64,000 nt of DNA from Tigriopus japonicus (lineage: Eukaryota; Arthropoda; Copepoda; Harpacticoida; Harpacticidae): contig JAAGOF010000292.1 of assembly GCA_010645155.1 (NCBI GenBank), positions 119,715-183,714 of the forward strand, given 5' to 3'. This document shows, in pieces, positions 24,590 to 35,759 of this stretch. The position numbers and the translations under genes are program-made. The notes under the pieces are model-generated. The model made no database searches. It saw only the letters and a list, made by a program, of their open reading frames with translations, and was not told the origin of the DNA. Numbering within the stretch: the first letter of the stretch is position 1; every line of letters begins with the position of its first letter.

Positions 24590-24694
24590 TTATTTCCCGT
24601 AAGCGTTGACAATCTGTTCCAAAATGGCTCGTTTAAAATCGATTGGTAGAGGCTTGGCAGGATTTGATGATAATTGTTCTACTTGGCGCCGTCT
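24590..24694 (-). CDS. Possible last coding exon of an unidentified gene
   Basis: On the minus strand a pyrimidine-rich acceptor (TTTTCACTTCAG) is followed by a 34-codon frame, RRRQVEQLSSNPAKPLPIDF and then KRAILEQIVNAYGK, ending in TAA. Composition and codon use look like coding sequence, but no upstream exon was recognised and the plus strand at 24775-24860 is also open up to a GTAAGA donor. I do not recognise the protein. Confidence 0.35.
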   Translation of the reverse strand, partial: RRRQVEQLSSNPAKPLPIDFKRAILEQIVNAYGK

Positions 24695-26220
24695 CTGAAG
24701 TGAAAAGACAAAACAATGGTCCTCAAACATTTCCTGATTTCTCAATCTATTCCACTTCTTATGTAAGTTTCTGCCTTCTATTCAATCGACGAACCGCAGC
24801 ATGAAACGCATGATGCCAACAAAAATGCCATTGTCGAACCTCTAGACGCGTTGATTAAAGGTAAGATTACAACTAATGGGCTTTTAGATCGCTTCAGTCC
24901 GACTTAAAAGAATAGCATGGGAAAGAGTAGTGAGTGACACACGGTGCTAATTTCACGATTAAAGGTGATGAGGCAAAATTGCCGATTGCATCCAGAGTTT
25001 TCAATCGAAGTCAAATTGGAAATTAGAGCGGATCACCTTGACTAGAACAAAGGTGGTCGAAAACCGTCATTTATTTGTTGTGCCAAGATTGCTTTTAAGG
25101 TGCAAGAGGCAAAAGGAGACATGTTTTCGTGTGCTCTGTAAATGCACGGGATAGGAAATTTTTTTACGTTGTTTTAAGCCATTGTTTAACAAAACGAACC
25201 AAAAATGTAGGGAAGGCACGCAGATTTGAGAGAATGTTGATGGTTCGAATTCCACGTTGACCAAAAGATTAGACAAAGGCAATGGATGGATGGAAGACCG
25301 GGACAAACGTGCATTAGGCAATTTGTGACACGATAGTGTGAGAAGAAGACCTTGTTTGTTGCTAATCATCATGTAACATTTGAGATCAACCCTGCACACC
25401 ATTCATGGTGTGAGTGCTCGAGTCTCTTTCTCCTTTTCCCCATGTGGCCTATCGAACGTGGGGAAACTCTGCAACCTGGCCTACACTGATTGCTACAGAC
25501 ACGCTTATCATGCTACCAACCAACCAACCAACCAACCAACGAAGGGGTACTTCAGTGCTCTTGAAAAAGTACGTGAACTTTCAAGCGCAAGGGTAGCCTT
25601 CAAATGCGCTCGATCCAAGATTAACATCGGCATCACCATCCCCTTACCCTTACCTTACTCTACTTCCAGCTCTGGTTTGTGCTTTGGCGTCTAAAGAAGT
25701 GCTTGAGATTTTGCCATCATGACGATCATGACACCGGACATTGTTTTCCCACTTTGAAAATTCTAATGGAGTCAATCTCCTCTTTGAAAACGTCAGATCA
25801 AAATATAATCATTCCAAATTTAAGGCGTAAGGGCCCGATTGGGTCTTTGTTTCTCTTTGAATTTCAGCACACCATTTCCATCCCGGATTTGACTACATAA
25901 TGTAAAATGTCGAATACGATTCCTGGGGGATGGATCTCGGAGAAATGAACGAGAGCGAAACTTTGCCCACCATTACCCGGTTTAGAGAATTGCGAGTGAG
26001 TGAGTGAGTGAGTACTGGCTGCATCTCTTCTGTGATGTGAACCGGCCCCAAAGGACGCCAAAAGTTAGTAGCTAGTGAAGAGAAATGAGAATCACGCGCA
26101 AGGGAAGCAACAACAGAGCAAGGCACGGAGAGGAAAGGGACGCGGCCGAAAAATGAAATAGAGGCTGGCTTGAGCTCAACTAGGGATCGAGGGAAACTGT
26201 TTTGCGACATTTTCAACCCC
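24695..26220. other. Gene-free stretch upstream of the Gly/His/Lys-rich gene
   Basis: Contains a (CCAA)n run at about 25516-25540 and a short GAGT run near 25995. No supported gene. The last few hundred bases are the promoter-proximal region of the gene at 26414. Confidence 0.5.
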
Positions 26221-26222
26221 CC

Positions 26223-26258
26223 TATATATAGGCCCTCATCTCTTCCAAGCAATCATTC
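26223..26258 (+). promoter_or_regulatory. Core promoter: TATA box and Inr
   Basis: TATATATAG at 26223-26231 is followed by an arthropod-type initiator TCATTC at 26253-26258. The A at 26255 lies 32 bases after the TATA start, the standard spacing. The first ATG of the downstream gene is at 26414, giving a 5' leader of about 160 bases. Confidence 0.7.
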
Positions 26259-26413
26259 CATTTGAGTGAGTGAACTAGTGAACACCCATCTGTCGTAGTC
26301 AACTCTTCTATTTCCAACGACCGGTCATCTATTTAAAGTGGCAAATTGATTGAACACGTCCAACTCGTCCCACTCAGCCCGAGAGAGAGAGGAGGAGTCG
26401 TGGTCACCTCAGT

Positions 26414-27723
26414 ATGGGTTTGAAACGAGGAGGTCCATTGGTGGCTAGCGGGTCGTTGCTCATCCTCATCTACTATGTGTCCATTCAAAGTGCTTTCGTG
26501 AGTGGACAGCATGTGCGCCAAGAGGGTAATGACGAGAGCCAACTCCGAATCCAAAGGGAGCACGAAGTGGCGTTGAAGTCTCTTTACCCTGAAAACTCGG
26601 CCGCATTCGCTCATCAGGATAATATTGGAGATGCCTTGCAGGCCAAGGTTCAAAGCTCAGTGTAAGTTGCCTTGTTACGCATGCCACATTAATGGTCTCT
26701 GCTACCCTGTCTGTTTCAGCCCGCGAATTTCTTAAAGCAAAATCTAATCATGAACGAGAACTGTAACCAAACAATATCCAAACATCATGTCTGTGTTTGC
26801 TAGTTAGACTACCATTGCAACAAAAATCATGCCCGTTTGAGGCAAGGGTATTATGGTTTGATCTCGAGAGGAAACCTCGTTCAGTTGTGAACTTGACAAT
26901 TATCAAAGCACTTGGGGGTTACAACCAAATGATCAAGTAGACTCTATATTTTTGCCTTAGTTCAGGCATTTCCTTCCTACCTTGAATCAACTATTTACAC
27001 AGCTTTTTTGGGTCTAATGCCGAGGTTTAATGGCTTATCCCATATGGAAGATGAGCTTTGGGTGAAGTTGGTGATTCAATTGTTGTCATATAGCCACGAA
27101 CGAGCCCCTTCCTACTTTTCCCTTCAGGGATTCAATGAAATCCAAAGTTAGTGGGTGTTTTCCTCGAATCAGGCAAATAGTTGAGCAAAGCCACCAACAC
27201 AGTTCAGACACAAACCACACAAAACCTACACCAGCACCATAACTGTCTTCACAACAACCACAAGTCTTGCTAGAAGTTCTTTAGCTTTCGTTTAACCTGT
27301 CCTTATGTTTCTTGATCTTGATCTGCGTAAACAACGAGACTACTTCAATACAACTACTACTACTACTGCTACTACTACTACTACTACTACAACTACTACT
27401 TCTACTGCTACTACTACTACTACTTCCAAATTACTTCAGTATTACTACTACTGCTACAACTACTACTACTACTACTTCTACATTCACTCTGTTGGTGCGG
27501 GCCGAAGCAGCAGGAAGAGCGGGACGATCATCATCATCCGTCAACCAGAAGCCACGCCCATCAACAACAACACCCATTGTTCATCTTTTCAGGAGGATGA
27601 AGATGTCCCAATCCGGCCATCGACATCATTACCACCATAACCACCACAACCATCCTCATCATGACTTTTATCACTTTCCTGAGCAATCTCAGCCGCAAAT
27701 TCAACGCCAAATCGAAACAATCC

Positions 27724-27756
<33 letters not shown>

Positions 27757-28729
27757 GTGGTATTGTTTCTGCTTCATCTTTTCCTCAAAATGGCGTTTCT
27801 TCCGAAGCATTTTCTTTCCCCCGCCTCATGACCCCCTCTTCTCAGTCTTCTCTCCCGCATCCTCCTCTGATATCGACCACCATTTCCCACACTTTGTCGC
27901 CACACCCTTACAACCCACCTTCACAGACCGAATCCGTATTGGCTCGACCTCGTCGATCGTTTTCACACCCTGGGGAAACGGATCCATCACAGCAACGGCT
28001 CCCCTACGCCAATTGTCGATCGTCGAACGATTTCTCTTCCTCGTCGGACATCCCCCAGAGTTCAATGGGACCACTTCCGCTTTGTCCCGACCGTTCAGAT
28101 ATGCTCATCTCTGCTCTTCACACGGCTCAGGACCGAATGTTTGATGAGTACAGTGAGCCCCACGACGGCTTCGAGTACCCTGATGATGCTGATTTCCCTG
28201 ATGATCCCTTCGAACTCTATGATGAACCTAATTACGCCTACTATGACAAACTGTATCGAGATATTCGTTTTCATCAGCCTCGTCGTATCCTGAATCTGCG
28301 AGACAATCGGTTTTTTCCCGGGATCAAACCTGCGGGCATCGATGGGATTTCGCCAAAATTAAGACGCTTTATCACAGGCCACGTGAATCGTGTGGCCTAT
28401 CACGTTCAAGGGCCCCCGCCTTCACCTCATGAAAGCGACGATCACTTCCCTTGAACTTAGTTCGCCATACTCGTGCAGAAATAGCAGGATGTTTCCTTCA
28501 CATTTCTGCTATCTGTACTATGTCAAAATTGTCAGATGAAATGAAAGAACACAACCATTTCTACAACTACTACTACTAGTCCTACTAGTTCTACAACTTG
28601 AACAACAACTACTGCTACTCCAACATCACTCACCCACCCACCGATAACCAGTACAAAACATAAGCAAACTACATATTACTGCACAACCAACACCAACTGT
28701 TAGGCGATCATCATGTACGTAGAAGCACT

Positions 28730-28785
<56 letters not shown>

Positions 28786-31700
28786 TATGATTCTCGCCCC
28801 TCATCTCTTGGCTCTTACCCTAGTTATGATGATGATGAAGATGGCAACCCACGTATTCGATCAGTGTCTTCGGACTCGCCCATGTAGTCAAGAACATTGT
28901 TGTTTTTCTATTTTTTAGTGTGGAGATTGAAAACAACGAGGAAGAAGCTCTCGAAATTGATCCTATGGCTGTGGCCGCGTCGGGCTACGGTCACAAAGGC
29001 GGCAAAAAGAAGTCTAAAAAGCACAAGGCACACTACGGCGACAAAGGCGTCAAGGGATACAAGGGCAAGAAATGGGGCAAGAAGGGAAAGAAATACTTCA
29101 AAAAGCACTTCGACAAGAAATACAAGAAAAAGAAGGGACACCACGAGGGCAAGAAATTCCACGGCGACTTCTTCAAGGGGAACAAGGTGCATATTCTGCT
29201 TACTATTGCTTTCTAAAGGCAAATGAACGATGCTTGAGAATAACCGTCCTCAAATCCTTGCTTAGATTGTACATAATATTGCCAACACTCTCCCAAAATA
29301 GCCGCCAAATGAATGGTCCTGAACTGAGATCTTGGGCCAAGCACAGAATCTCAGGATTTTACCATTTTCTCGTTCGAAAACACCATTTCACATGGAACGA
29401 GGAATTCATCAAATTGTGCCTCAACTCACTACCTCATGCCTCGCAATCATAAATAATGTTCTTGAGCTCACACAACTTCTATTGTTCTCGTTGTAGGGCC
29501 ATAAAGCTGCCAAGTACGGAAAGAAAGGCCATCACAACAAAGGTCATAAGACCAAGGGGTTTAAGAACACTTACCACAAAAATGAATACAGCAAGAAGAC
29601 CAAATTCTACGACTCCTTTGATAATGGTGGATATCACAAGAAATTCGGAGGCTACAAGGGCTATTATGGTGGAAGCAAAGGCAAAAAGTTCAAGGGAGGC
29701 AAACACACAGGAGGATTTCATGGCGATGACTTTGGAAAGAAAGGTTACGATCAAAGTGGGAAATTTCATGACGAACATAAAGGCAGCAAGGGTCAGTTTG
29801 GCCACAAGAAAAAATACGGAGGCAAGGCTTCATCCAGCAAAGGTGGTAAAGGAGGTGGATATGGTCATGGAGGTCACGGCGGTGGAGGTGGACATGGTGG
29901 ATACGGTAAAGGTCATGGAGGTGGTTATGGCAAAGGCCACGATCATGGCTATGGGCATAGCGGTCGGCACGAAACTGTGGTTTTACCAACCGTTCCGTAT
30001 GATGCTGATTTACCACCTAACGTTCAAGGCATCGACAATGATGAGGTAGCATCTCCCAGCATCAATACAGACTTAAACTCTGAGCTCTTAATGGATGATC
30101 CTCACCAATTTGAAACCAATGATCACCATGACTTGGACGAAGACACTGATCGCCATCCCGAGCATCATAGCCTTCCTCCAGCCATTACCACAACTTCGTC
30201 CTCATTAGAGCCAATTGAATTGCGCGGAACCCCAACGTATGCCACACCCGGAGGCTATGCCCCAACTCGAGGTTACTCCTCTCTGGGAGCTTATCCTTCA
30301 CCTGGAGATTACTCCGCTCAAATTGGATACTCAGTGCCCGGAGGTTACACGCCTACAAATGGCTATGCCTCTCCTCAAGCGTTTCCTTCAAATCCAACCA
30401 CGCCTACTCAATATTACACGCCAGAACATTACAAAACAGGTGGCCACGGGTATCTGATGGGTTATCATAATAATCTTTCGGCTAAGCCCACTCACCCTGT
30501 GACACCTCAAATAGTGTATGCAATCCCAAGTACTCAAGCACCACAGGCGTATCATCCGTTTAGTGGATTCTATCAAACAAACAGGTTGAGAAGCACTTTC
30601 ACATCTTAGCTTCATTCATAAACTACAAATTAATCACAAATTGGGAATTAAGATATCCAGAGCACATATGAAGGATATCTGAGTTGTCTCCCTCAGACTT
30701 TGATCGTTGTATCCTTCACTTGTTCACATTTCTAGAACCATAACATTAAGCTCTCAAACGTCTGCTCACCGTGCTGTATATGACACCTCATTGTTCATAA
30801 TTAGTTACTAATGCCATCAATTGGGCTGAATTTCCGCTAGTAGTTCCGAATTCTTTTTATATTTTCAGCCGACAACTCCAAAAGCGATCTCCGCAGGATG
30901 GTTTTGGTCATCATCCTGGTGAATTTGATGCGGTCCAAGACATAGGTGTGCCCAAGAAACCTCACTCCATGTTTGCCTCTTCCTTTGCCCTCCGAAGGAT
31001 TCCAAAACTAGAGTTCAAGGATGTGGAAACAACCGCCGCTGGAGTGCCTGTCTTCCATGATGCTCACAAAATAAGACCTCAAGCTCGTGGAGGATCCAGC
31101 TTCGGAGGTGTATACAGCTATGGAGCTAATCACAACGTTGGTAGTGACTACTCAGATTACAACGATGGTGGTAATGATTATGACAACCCCATCCAAAGAA
31201 AGAACCCGGTCTATGATGATTATGGCCCCGGGCCTAACAAAGGATTGGGTTCTAACGATTATTCCGACAAAGACTTCAACGATTACGGTGGAGAAGGACG
31301 AGTAGAAGGTGGAGGCTTTGGCAATTCGGGTCAAGGCATTCAAGGAGGTCACGGGATTCATGAGAATTCCGAAGGATTTGATGACTTTGCCGACGTATTC
31401 AATACTGGAGGCGGTGGTGCTGGCGGAGGCGACGGCGGCGGCATTGGTGGTGGTAGAGGACGAGGTCGAGGAGGAGGGGGAGGAAGAGGACGGGGTGGTG
31501 GTGGCGGCGGCGGCGGCGGTGGTGAATTCCACTACGACCAAGGAGCAGGATTCGGCGAATATGATTCAGGAAGCGGGCCCTCCCAAGCTGGTGGCAATGA
31601 TTATGATGGTAACTTTGGTTTCAGCCAAGGTGGTCCTAATCAAGGGAACCTGCGGCACGGTGGAAATAACGGACAACAAGCTCTTGACAATGATGCCCCT

Positions 31701-31880
31701 CCTTATGGTGATTTCGCCTTAGACGAACCTGTTTCCCATGATGTGCCAAGGGGCAATCAAAACCGAGGAGCAGGCGGCGGTCTTAGAGGAGGACTAGGAG
31801 GGGGAGGTTTCCATGCAGGGGGAGGTGGGGGTTCGGATAGCTTTGGGTTTGGGTCCGATCCTGGATTTGATTTCCGTTAA
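26414..31880 (+). CDS. Secreted Gly/His/Lys-rich structural-type protein, four exons, 871 aa
   Basis: Exons 26414-26661, 28919-29186, 29497-30584 and 30869-31880 join in phase with GT/AG borders (GTAAGT, GTGCAT, GTTGAG; ttttttAG, ttgtAG, ttttcAG). Residues 1-30 are a signal peptide. Exons 2 and 3 encode a Lys/Gly/His/Tyr-rich region (GYGHKGGKKKSKKHKAHYG and many KKGxHxxKG motifs), then an acidic spacer and a Pro/Tyr/Gly repeat (GGYxPTxGYxS). Exon 4 has a QKRS dibasic site and a Gly-rich tail ending GFDFR. Such composition fits a cuticular, egg-coat or adhesive matrix protein; arthropods have families with similar HKKG blocks, but I cannot name one. If intron 3 is retained, translation stops at 30609 after NRLRSTFTS. 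Exon joins are predicted, not proven. Confidence 0.75.
27343..27480. repeat. (TAC/ACT)n trinucleotide repeat
   Basis: Long imperfect run of TAC/ACT units in intron 1. It causes open frames encoding Thr, Tyr or Leu runs. Confidence 0.9.
27593..28454 (+). CDS. Candidate alternative terminal exon (His-rich) in intron 1 of the 26414 gene
   Basis: A 287-codon open stretch follows a good acceptor (GTTCATCTTTTCAG, ending 27592). Exon 1 of the enclosing gene ends with two bases of a codon, and this acceptor supplies exactly the one base needed. The join therefore keeps the signal peptide and gives a protein of about 369 residues: a His block (HRHHYHHNHHNHPHHDFYHF), a Ser/Pro-rich middle, an acidic Tyr/Asp region (EPHDGFEYPDDADF) and an ordered-looking end (LNLRDNRFFPGIKPAGIDG). 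Alternatively it is a nested gene starting at one of the two ATGs at 27597 or 27603. The open frame upstream of 27593 is mostly (TAC)n repeat and not credible as protein. Confidence 0.5.
28733..28784. repeat. (CAAT)n microsatellite
   Basis: Thirteen perfect tetranucleotide units in intron 1 of the 26414 gene. Confidence 0.95.
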
Positions 31881-32047
31881 GTCGCAAGTACGATAAACAG
31901 GAAGAAAATGAAGAAGAGGGCGACGGCGTTCCATTGCAACATATCATTCAACGATTAAAGACGAAAACAATACTTTCCCTGAACAGTTTCTGTGAAACGG
32001 CAAGGCATTATGTATCGATGTTAAACATTCACCTACTAATTCTAATT

Positions 32048-32053
32048 AATAAA
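32048..32053 (+). promoter_or_regulatory. AATAAA polyadenylation signal of the 26414 gene
   Basis: Perfect AATAAA about 170 bases after the stop at 31880, same strand. Confidence 0.6.
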
Positions 32054-32280
32054 TTGAAATCACGCCATTCAATGACAACAAATGAGAGTTGAGCATGTTT
32101 TTGTTTTTTGAACATCCAAAAATGATAACGTCTACTTGTGGCAAACAAACGAGTCGATCTCGTTGGAAGTGTTATCACTTCGCGTCATTTGGTACCATTC
32201 TCTTTAGTTGACAATTTTTAAACGATGGCACGCTCGTACTTACAATTGAGTTGTTCAGCAGTCTGAAAGTAACCTCTAAA

Positions 32281-32580
32281 ATGAGTACTCATTTAGAGTC
32301 ACAAGAAATTCAAAAGGATGGAGAACCGGAAGCCTCCGATATGAGATTCAACAAGCTGAGTACCTGGCGAACTCGTTGGTCCACTTGTTCGTACTCAGTT
32401 GACAATTTCTTGGAAAGATCATTGCCTAGTCTCGTGCTTGTGGAAGTTGTTCTTCTTCTACTGATTGTTCCTTTGGTCCTGATCAACTCCTATAAGGTTC
32501 ACCAAAATGGTACGTACAAACACAATCACGATAGACTTCCAGGGCTTGAGCCCAAAATAGCAACGAAATACAGTCCTTGA
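32281..32580 (+). CDS. Putative small single-pass membrane protein
   Basis: ATG at 32281 opens a 99-codon frame with a polar N-terminus, one strong hydrophobic segment of about 20 residues (LVLVEVVLLLLIVPLVLI) and a short basic tail. A GTACGT donor-like site at about 32510 could end the first exon earlier. No known family. The frame could be chance, but the membrane segment and clean start make it worth listing. Confidence 0.35.
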   Translation: MSTHLESQEIQKDGEPEASDMRFNKLSTWRTRWSTCSYSVDNFLERSLPSLVLVEVVLLLLIVPLVLINSYKVHQNGTYKHNHDRLPGLEPKIATKYSP

Positions 32581-32793
32581 TGCTATTCCCCAAAGTGCGG
32601 CATTCATTTCTCTTAAGTTCCTTTTTCAAATGCGCAAAAAGATTTGAAAGTGCAGATTCCATTACCGAAATGAGGCATTAAAGTTCAAGCAAGGTAATGG
32701 GAATACGATTTCACATCATTTTGACGAAACGAGCTTTTTTGTAGGGGGTGCACAATAAATTGACCGTTTGGAATTTTAAACAACCTTACTAAG

Positions 32794-32985
32794 TTGGTTG
32801 TTGTTTTGCCAGCTTTGAAATCTCGCCCTATCCTGGTTAGAATGTCTGACGAGGAAACCAAGGAATCTGTGATGAGAAGGAAATTCAACCTTAGAAAGGA
32901 AGCCTTGCTAAAAAACGTCAGAGAGGATGACGACTTGAAAGTGGGGCAACGAGAGTGCCTCAATACTTCAATCCCTCTAAAATAG
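32794..32985 (+). pseudogene. Possible LINE ORF1 fragment
   Basis: The frame contains RPILVRMSDEETKESVMRRKFNLRKEALLKNVREDDDL, which resembles the nucleic-acid-binding C-terminal part of LINE ORF1 proteins (RPxxVRFxxxxxRxxVLRxAxxLR). It lies 5' of a degenerate LINE endonuclease on the same strand, consistent with one element. A stop closes it at 32985 and the downstream sequence is decayed. Confidence 0.45.
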
Positions 32986-33404
32986 TTTAAGGTTCTGCTG
33001 TGATTATAGGGGGAGCTGCTCTCTTCAGTCAAGAGTTGCGCAAAATGTACTTCTCAGAGGAAGCCACCTGAAATTCGAGTCAAAAAAGCAAGTCACTTTG
33101 AAAGCGACCTTGTTTCCAATCCGCAAGCATGCGTTCGAGCGAGTGTTCTTTGATGGAGATTTTCGAAAAAAAGCCAAATGGAGGAACGATTATGTTTTGA
33201 GAAGTAACATGCACAAACAATTTATTTTTTGTTTCAGTTTCTCCAAAAAGTTTGCAACACTGATTTGAAAATGTTTGTTTCATTTCATTCAACTCTAATC
33301 AAATACGTAAAATCTATTTGATGAAGGCGAAGCTGTCACACTCTCAAGTGATCAAAATGACACCTCGCGGGGTAAACAAGTCATAATTTGAAGCTAAATG
33401 ACTA

Positions 33405-33545
33405 GTGGTTTGTATGAAGAGGCCAAAGAAAAAACTCCAAGATCCAGGATCAAGAAGCAACCATGTGGGTAGTCTGGATAAGAAGGAAAGACTCATGGCT
33501 AAGAACGATGACGAAAGCAAGGAAATAAAGAAACCAATAATCATA
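33405..33545 (+). pseudogene. LINE segment 5' of the endonuclease, cut by a MITE
   Basis: The open frame runs up to the TA at 33544-33545 where the MITE begins. Removing the MITE and one TA makes it continue in frame into the endonuclease start at 34144. That supports its being part of the same LINE ORF. Confidence 0.6.
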
Positions 33546-34141
33546 CACCCTGACACGAAAGTTTTGTCGTCGTCATACTTTGAGCCTTAAAATGACAGCA
33601 ATGCGTGGACACTTTGGCGCAATCAAACCACCCGTGTGCCCCAGCAAGTGCCTAGAATATTTTTGGATTAGTTAGGATGTAATTTAAGGGCAAATAGGTG
33701 ACAAATTATTCCTGTAACAGCAATTGTCAACTTGATGTCCGGTGTTTTCCTTTGGCACGGTTCCATCTGCCTTTAAATCGCTGTGAAAAAGTAGTGAATG
33801 GCGGGAATCAAATTTTTCTCGGTTTTGGAGAAAGGAGACTAGTTTTGGAACACCTCTAACCAAAAAAAACGGGAAATATTACTGTCTGTCATAATTCCAG
33901 AGCTCATGGAATCTCTACGATTCATCAAAATTTTAGGCAAAGTTGAAAAACGCACCTGAAAAAGTGCGCAAAAACGTTGAGTCGTCCACACTTTCCACTT
34001 TGGTCGATAGCATCCCAAATATCATTTCCGACGAAGAAGAGACTAGTTGGGGATAAATTGGATGTCATGTCGTTCAAATCTATTCTTACGTAATGAAAAT
34101 ACTTTGGTTCAAAATTACGACAAAACTTTAATGTCAGGGTG
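33546..34141. mobile_element. Tc1/mariner-type MITE, copy 2 (596 bp), inserted in a LINE ORF
   Basis: TA on both sides (33544-33545 and 34142-34143). TIRs begin CACCCTGACACGAAAGTTTT at the left; the right end, reversed, begins CACCCTGACATTAAAGTTTT, extending to about 40 imperfect bases. It aligns along its length with the copy at 23153-23745. No coding frame of its own. Confidence 0.85.
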
Positions 34142-35692
34142 TAGTTGGCTCTTGGAACATTACAGTAGACGAGGTCTTTTCAAAGATTTCAGAAATTATC
34201 AATACTGCCCATGATTATCAAATGGATATTCTACTTATTAATGAAACTGACGCAACACATCTTTGATGAGACAAGCTGTCCACATATCGACAATTATGCG
34301 TTCGTGCTTCCACTCAAGGGAAAAAAATTGCCAAAAAGTGAGAACGCCAGCGCTGGTAAAGAAGAGGGAAAAATGAACCTTTTCCGTTAGATACGACTTG
34401 ATGGGGGGATTTCTCGAGTATATGTATGGCTGGAAAGCAGAGACAAGAACGAAAGAAAGATTTTGTTGTTGGGAGTCACTGGGAAATAATCTTCCCAAGG
34501 AGGTGAGAAAAATTTGCATTTTCAAGATATCAGTGGGATCTATTCGTCAGGTTGCTGGAAGAAGCAAGAAATGAGAGTTGGATGGTGATGGCGATCGGAG
34601 ACATGAACCTAGATGCGAATAGATTGGATGATTCATCCTACTACCTTTGGAGCTTGTGGGGATGGGGTATTTAAAGGAAGCTCTAGATCGGTTAAACTTG
34701 GTTCAACTAGAGCTAGGTTCAACAAGACATTAGAAACACGTTTCTTCAAAGAAAGACGAGAACATCCGGGTCTCAGCGTTGGACCATGTATATTTAACAA
34801 AAAGGATTAGCTCGTATTTGTTGACAACCAGAAAGTTATCGTCTACAATGAGTGATCACTAAGCCCTAATGCTAGAGATTACCAGATGTATCAAGAATAC
34901 CCCCATCTAGAAATACTAGAAGGCAGAGAATGGCATTCAAATCTATGATTGCCCGACCCGGCACGGACTGTCTGTGACGTCATTCATCATGTGGGAAGTC
35001 GAAGTTCATGATTAAAGGAACCTTTTCTTCTAAGAAACACATCTAAACTATTTCGCTCATCTGATAGGGCAGTTTGGTTATTGAAAATCCTCAAGTCTGC
35101 TGGAAATGTGTCTAAGGTATTAACCCGATATGCAAAAAGTGAATTTCAACTAGTGTGGAGTTTAAACAGGGGCCGATTAATTCACATGATCGGGTGATTG
35201 ACATCAAAATCTCAGTGATGTGAAATCTCGGCTCGCAAGTTTTTTTCACGGAAGGTGGCAGGGTAGGGTTACCTCTTAGAGAATGGGTGCTTTGCTCTTG
35301 TATATGAGCAAACACGAATTTAAGGTTGATTTGCAACCCTGCTCAGAAGTCACGAAAGTCAGGGATGCCTTGCCTTTTGTCGCTTCTTAAAGAAAAAAAC
35401 CTGTTTATGAAGGCTGGTAGACAGTGGGGAATATGATTTCACTTAAGAAAATTGGCAACCCCAGCACCAGGTCAGATCACTACAAAATCAACAAAGAAAA
35501 AGTACTCTGGTTTGTTGTTGAACTTCGTTAGAATTAGCTGAGTGTTCAACTGAATGTTCTTGACCAATCACCAACGTGAATCATCGGCACCGTGTGTTAG
35601 CCTACGAATGCCAATATCTATCTTAGTGTATCTACCCCCATCTGTCATACAGTCTCCAAGAAGTCCTTCAAATCATTTGACGTGGAAAGCTT
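34142..35692 (+). pseudogene. Degenerate LINE endonuclease domain (interrupted)
   Basis: The frame starts VGSWNITVDEVFSKISEI, with LLINETDA matching the Asn and Glu motifs of APE-type LINE endonucleases. After decayed sequence, MAIGDMNLDANR (about 34590-34625, the GDxN motif) and SDH (about 34850) follow. Several stops are present. The 725-bp insertion at 34909-35631 interrupts it; skipping that and one 10-bp duplicate gives a continuing frame to 35692, where a gypsy LTR begins. This LINE is distinct from the CR1/Jockey-like family with four other copies here. Confidence 0.7.
34909..35631. mobile_element. TIR-less 725-bp element, copy A
   Basis: Flanked by the 10-base direct repeat TACCCCCATC (before 34909 and from 35632). 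It starts TAGAAATACTAGAAGG and aligns with copy B (35760-36485) throughout, diverging only in the last 30 bases. No terminal inverted repeat and no poly-A tail. An internal damaged frame reads LFRSSDRAVWLLKILKSAGN and then VSKVLTRYAKSEFQ, resembling the linker after a LINE endonuclease, so it may be LINE-derived. Confidence 0.75.
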
Positions 35693-35740
35693 TGTAGTGC
35701 CTGGCAACCCTGAGGAGGAATAATGACACTCGTTACTCAG
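35693..35740 (+). repeat. 5' LTR of gypsy element 2, left half (split by the MULE)
   Basis: Begins TGTAGTGCCTGGCAACC and matches the first 48 bases of the LTR at 52479-52565 with one difference. The last nine bases, GTTACTCAG, recur at 45800-45808 on the other side of the MULE. Confidence 0.93.
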
Positions 35741-35759
35741 GGCAAACGTTATTCTGCAC

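Noticed and set aside
24775..24862. Plus-strand exon ending in GTAAGA
   Set aside because: Open and protein-like, but no start or acceptor could be placed and it competes with a minus-strand candidate exon next to it; left unassigned.
27305..27640. ORF rich in Thr and Tyr
   Set aside because: Translation of a (TAC/ACT)n repeat in an intron.
28908..29805. Long hydrophobic minus-strand ORFs opposite the Lys-rich exons
   Set aside because: Complement of Lys/Gly-rich codons automatically gives Leu/Phe/Val; the plus strand has the splice structure.
31152..31722. Overlapping ORFs on both strands in the Gly-rich exon
   Set aside because: By-products of low-complexity GGN codons; the plus frame ending at 31880 joins in phase with the upstream exons.
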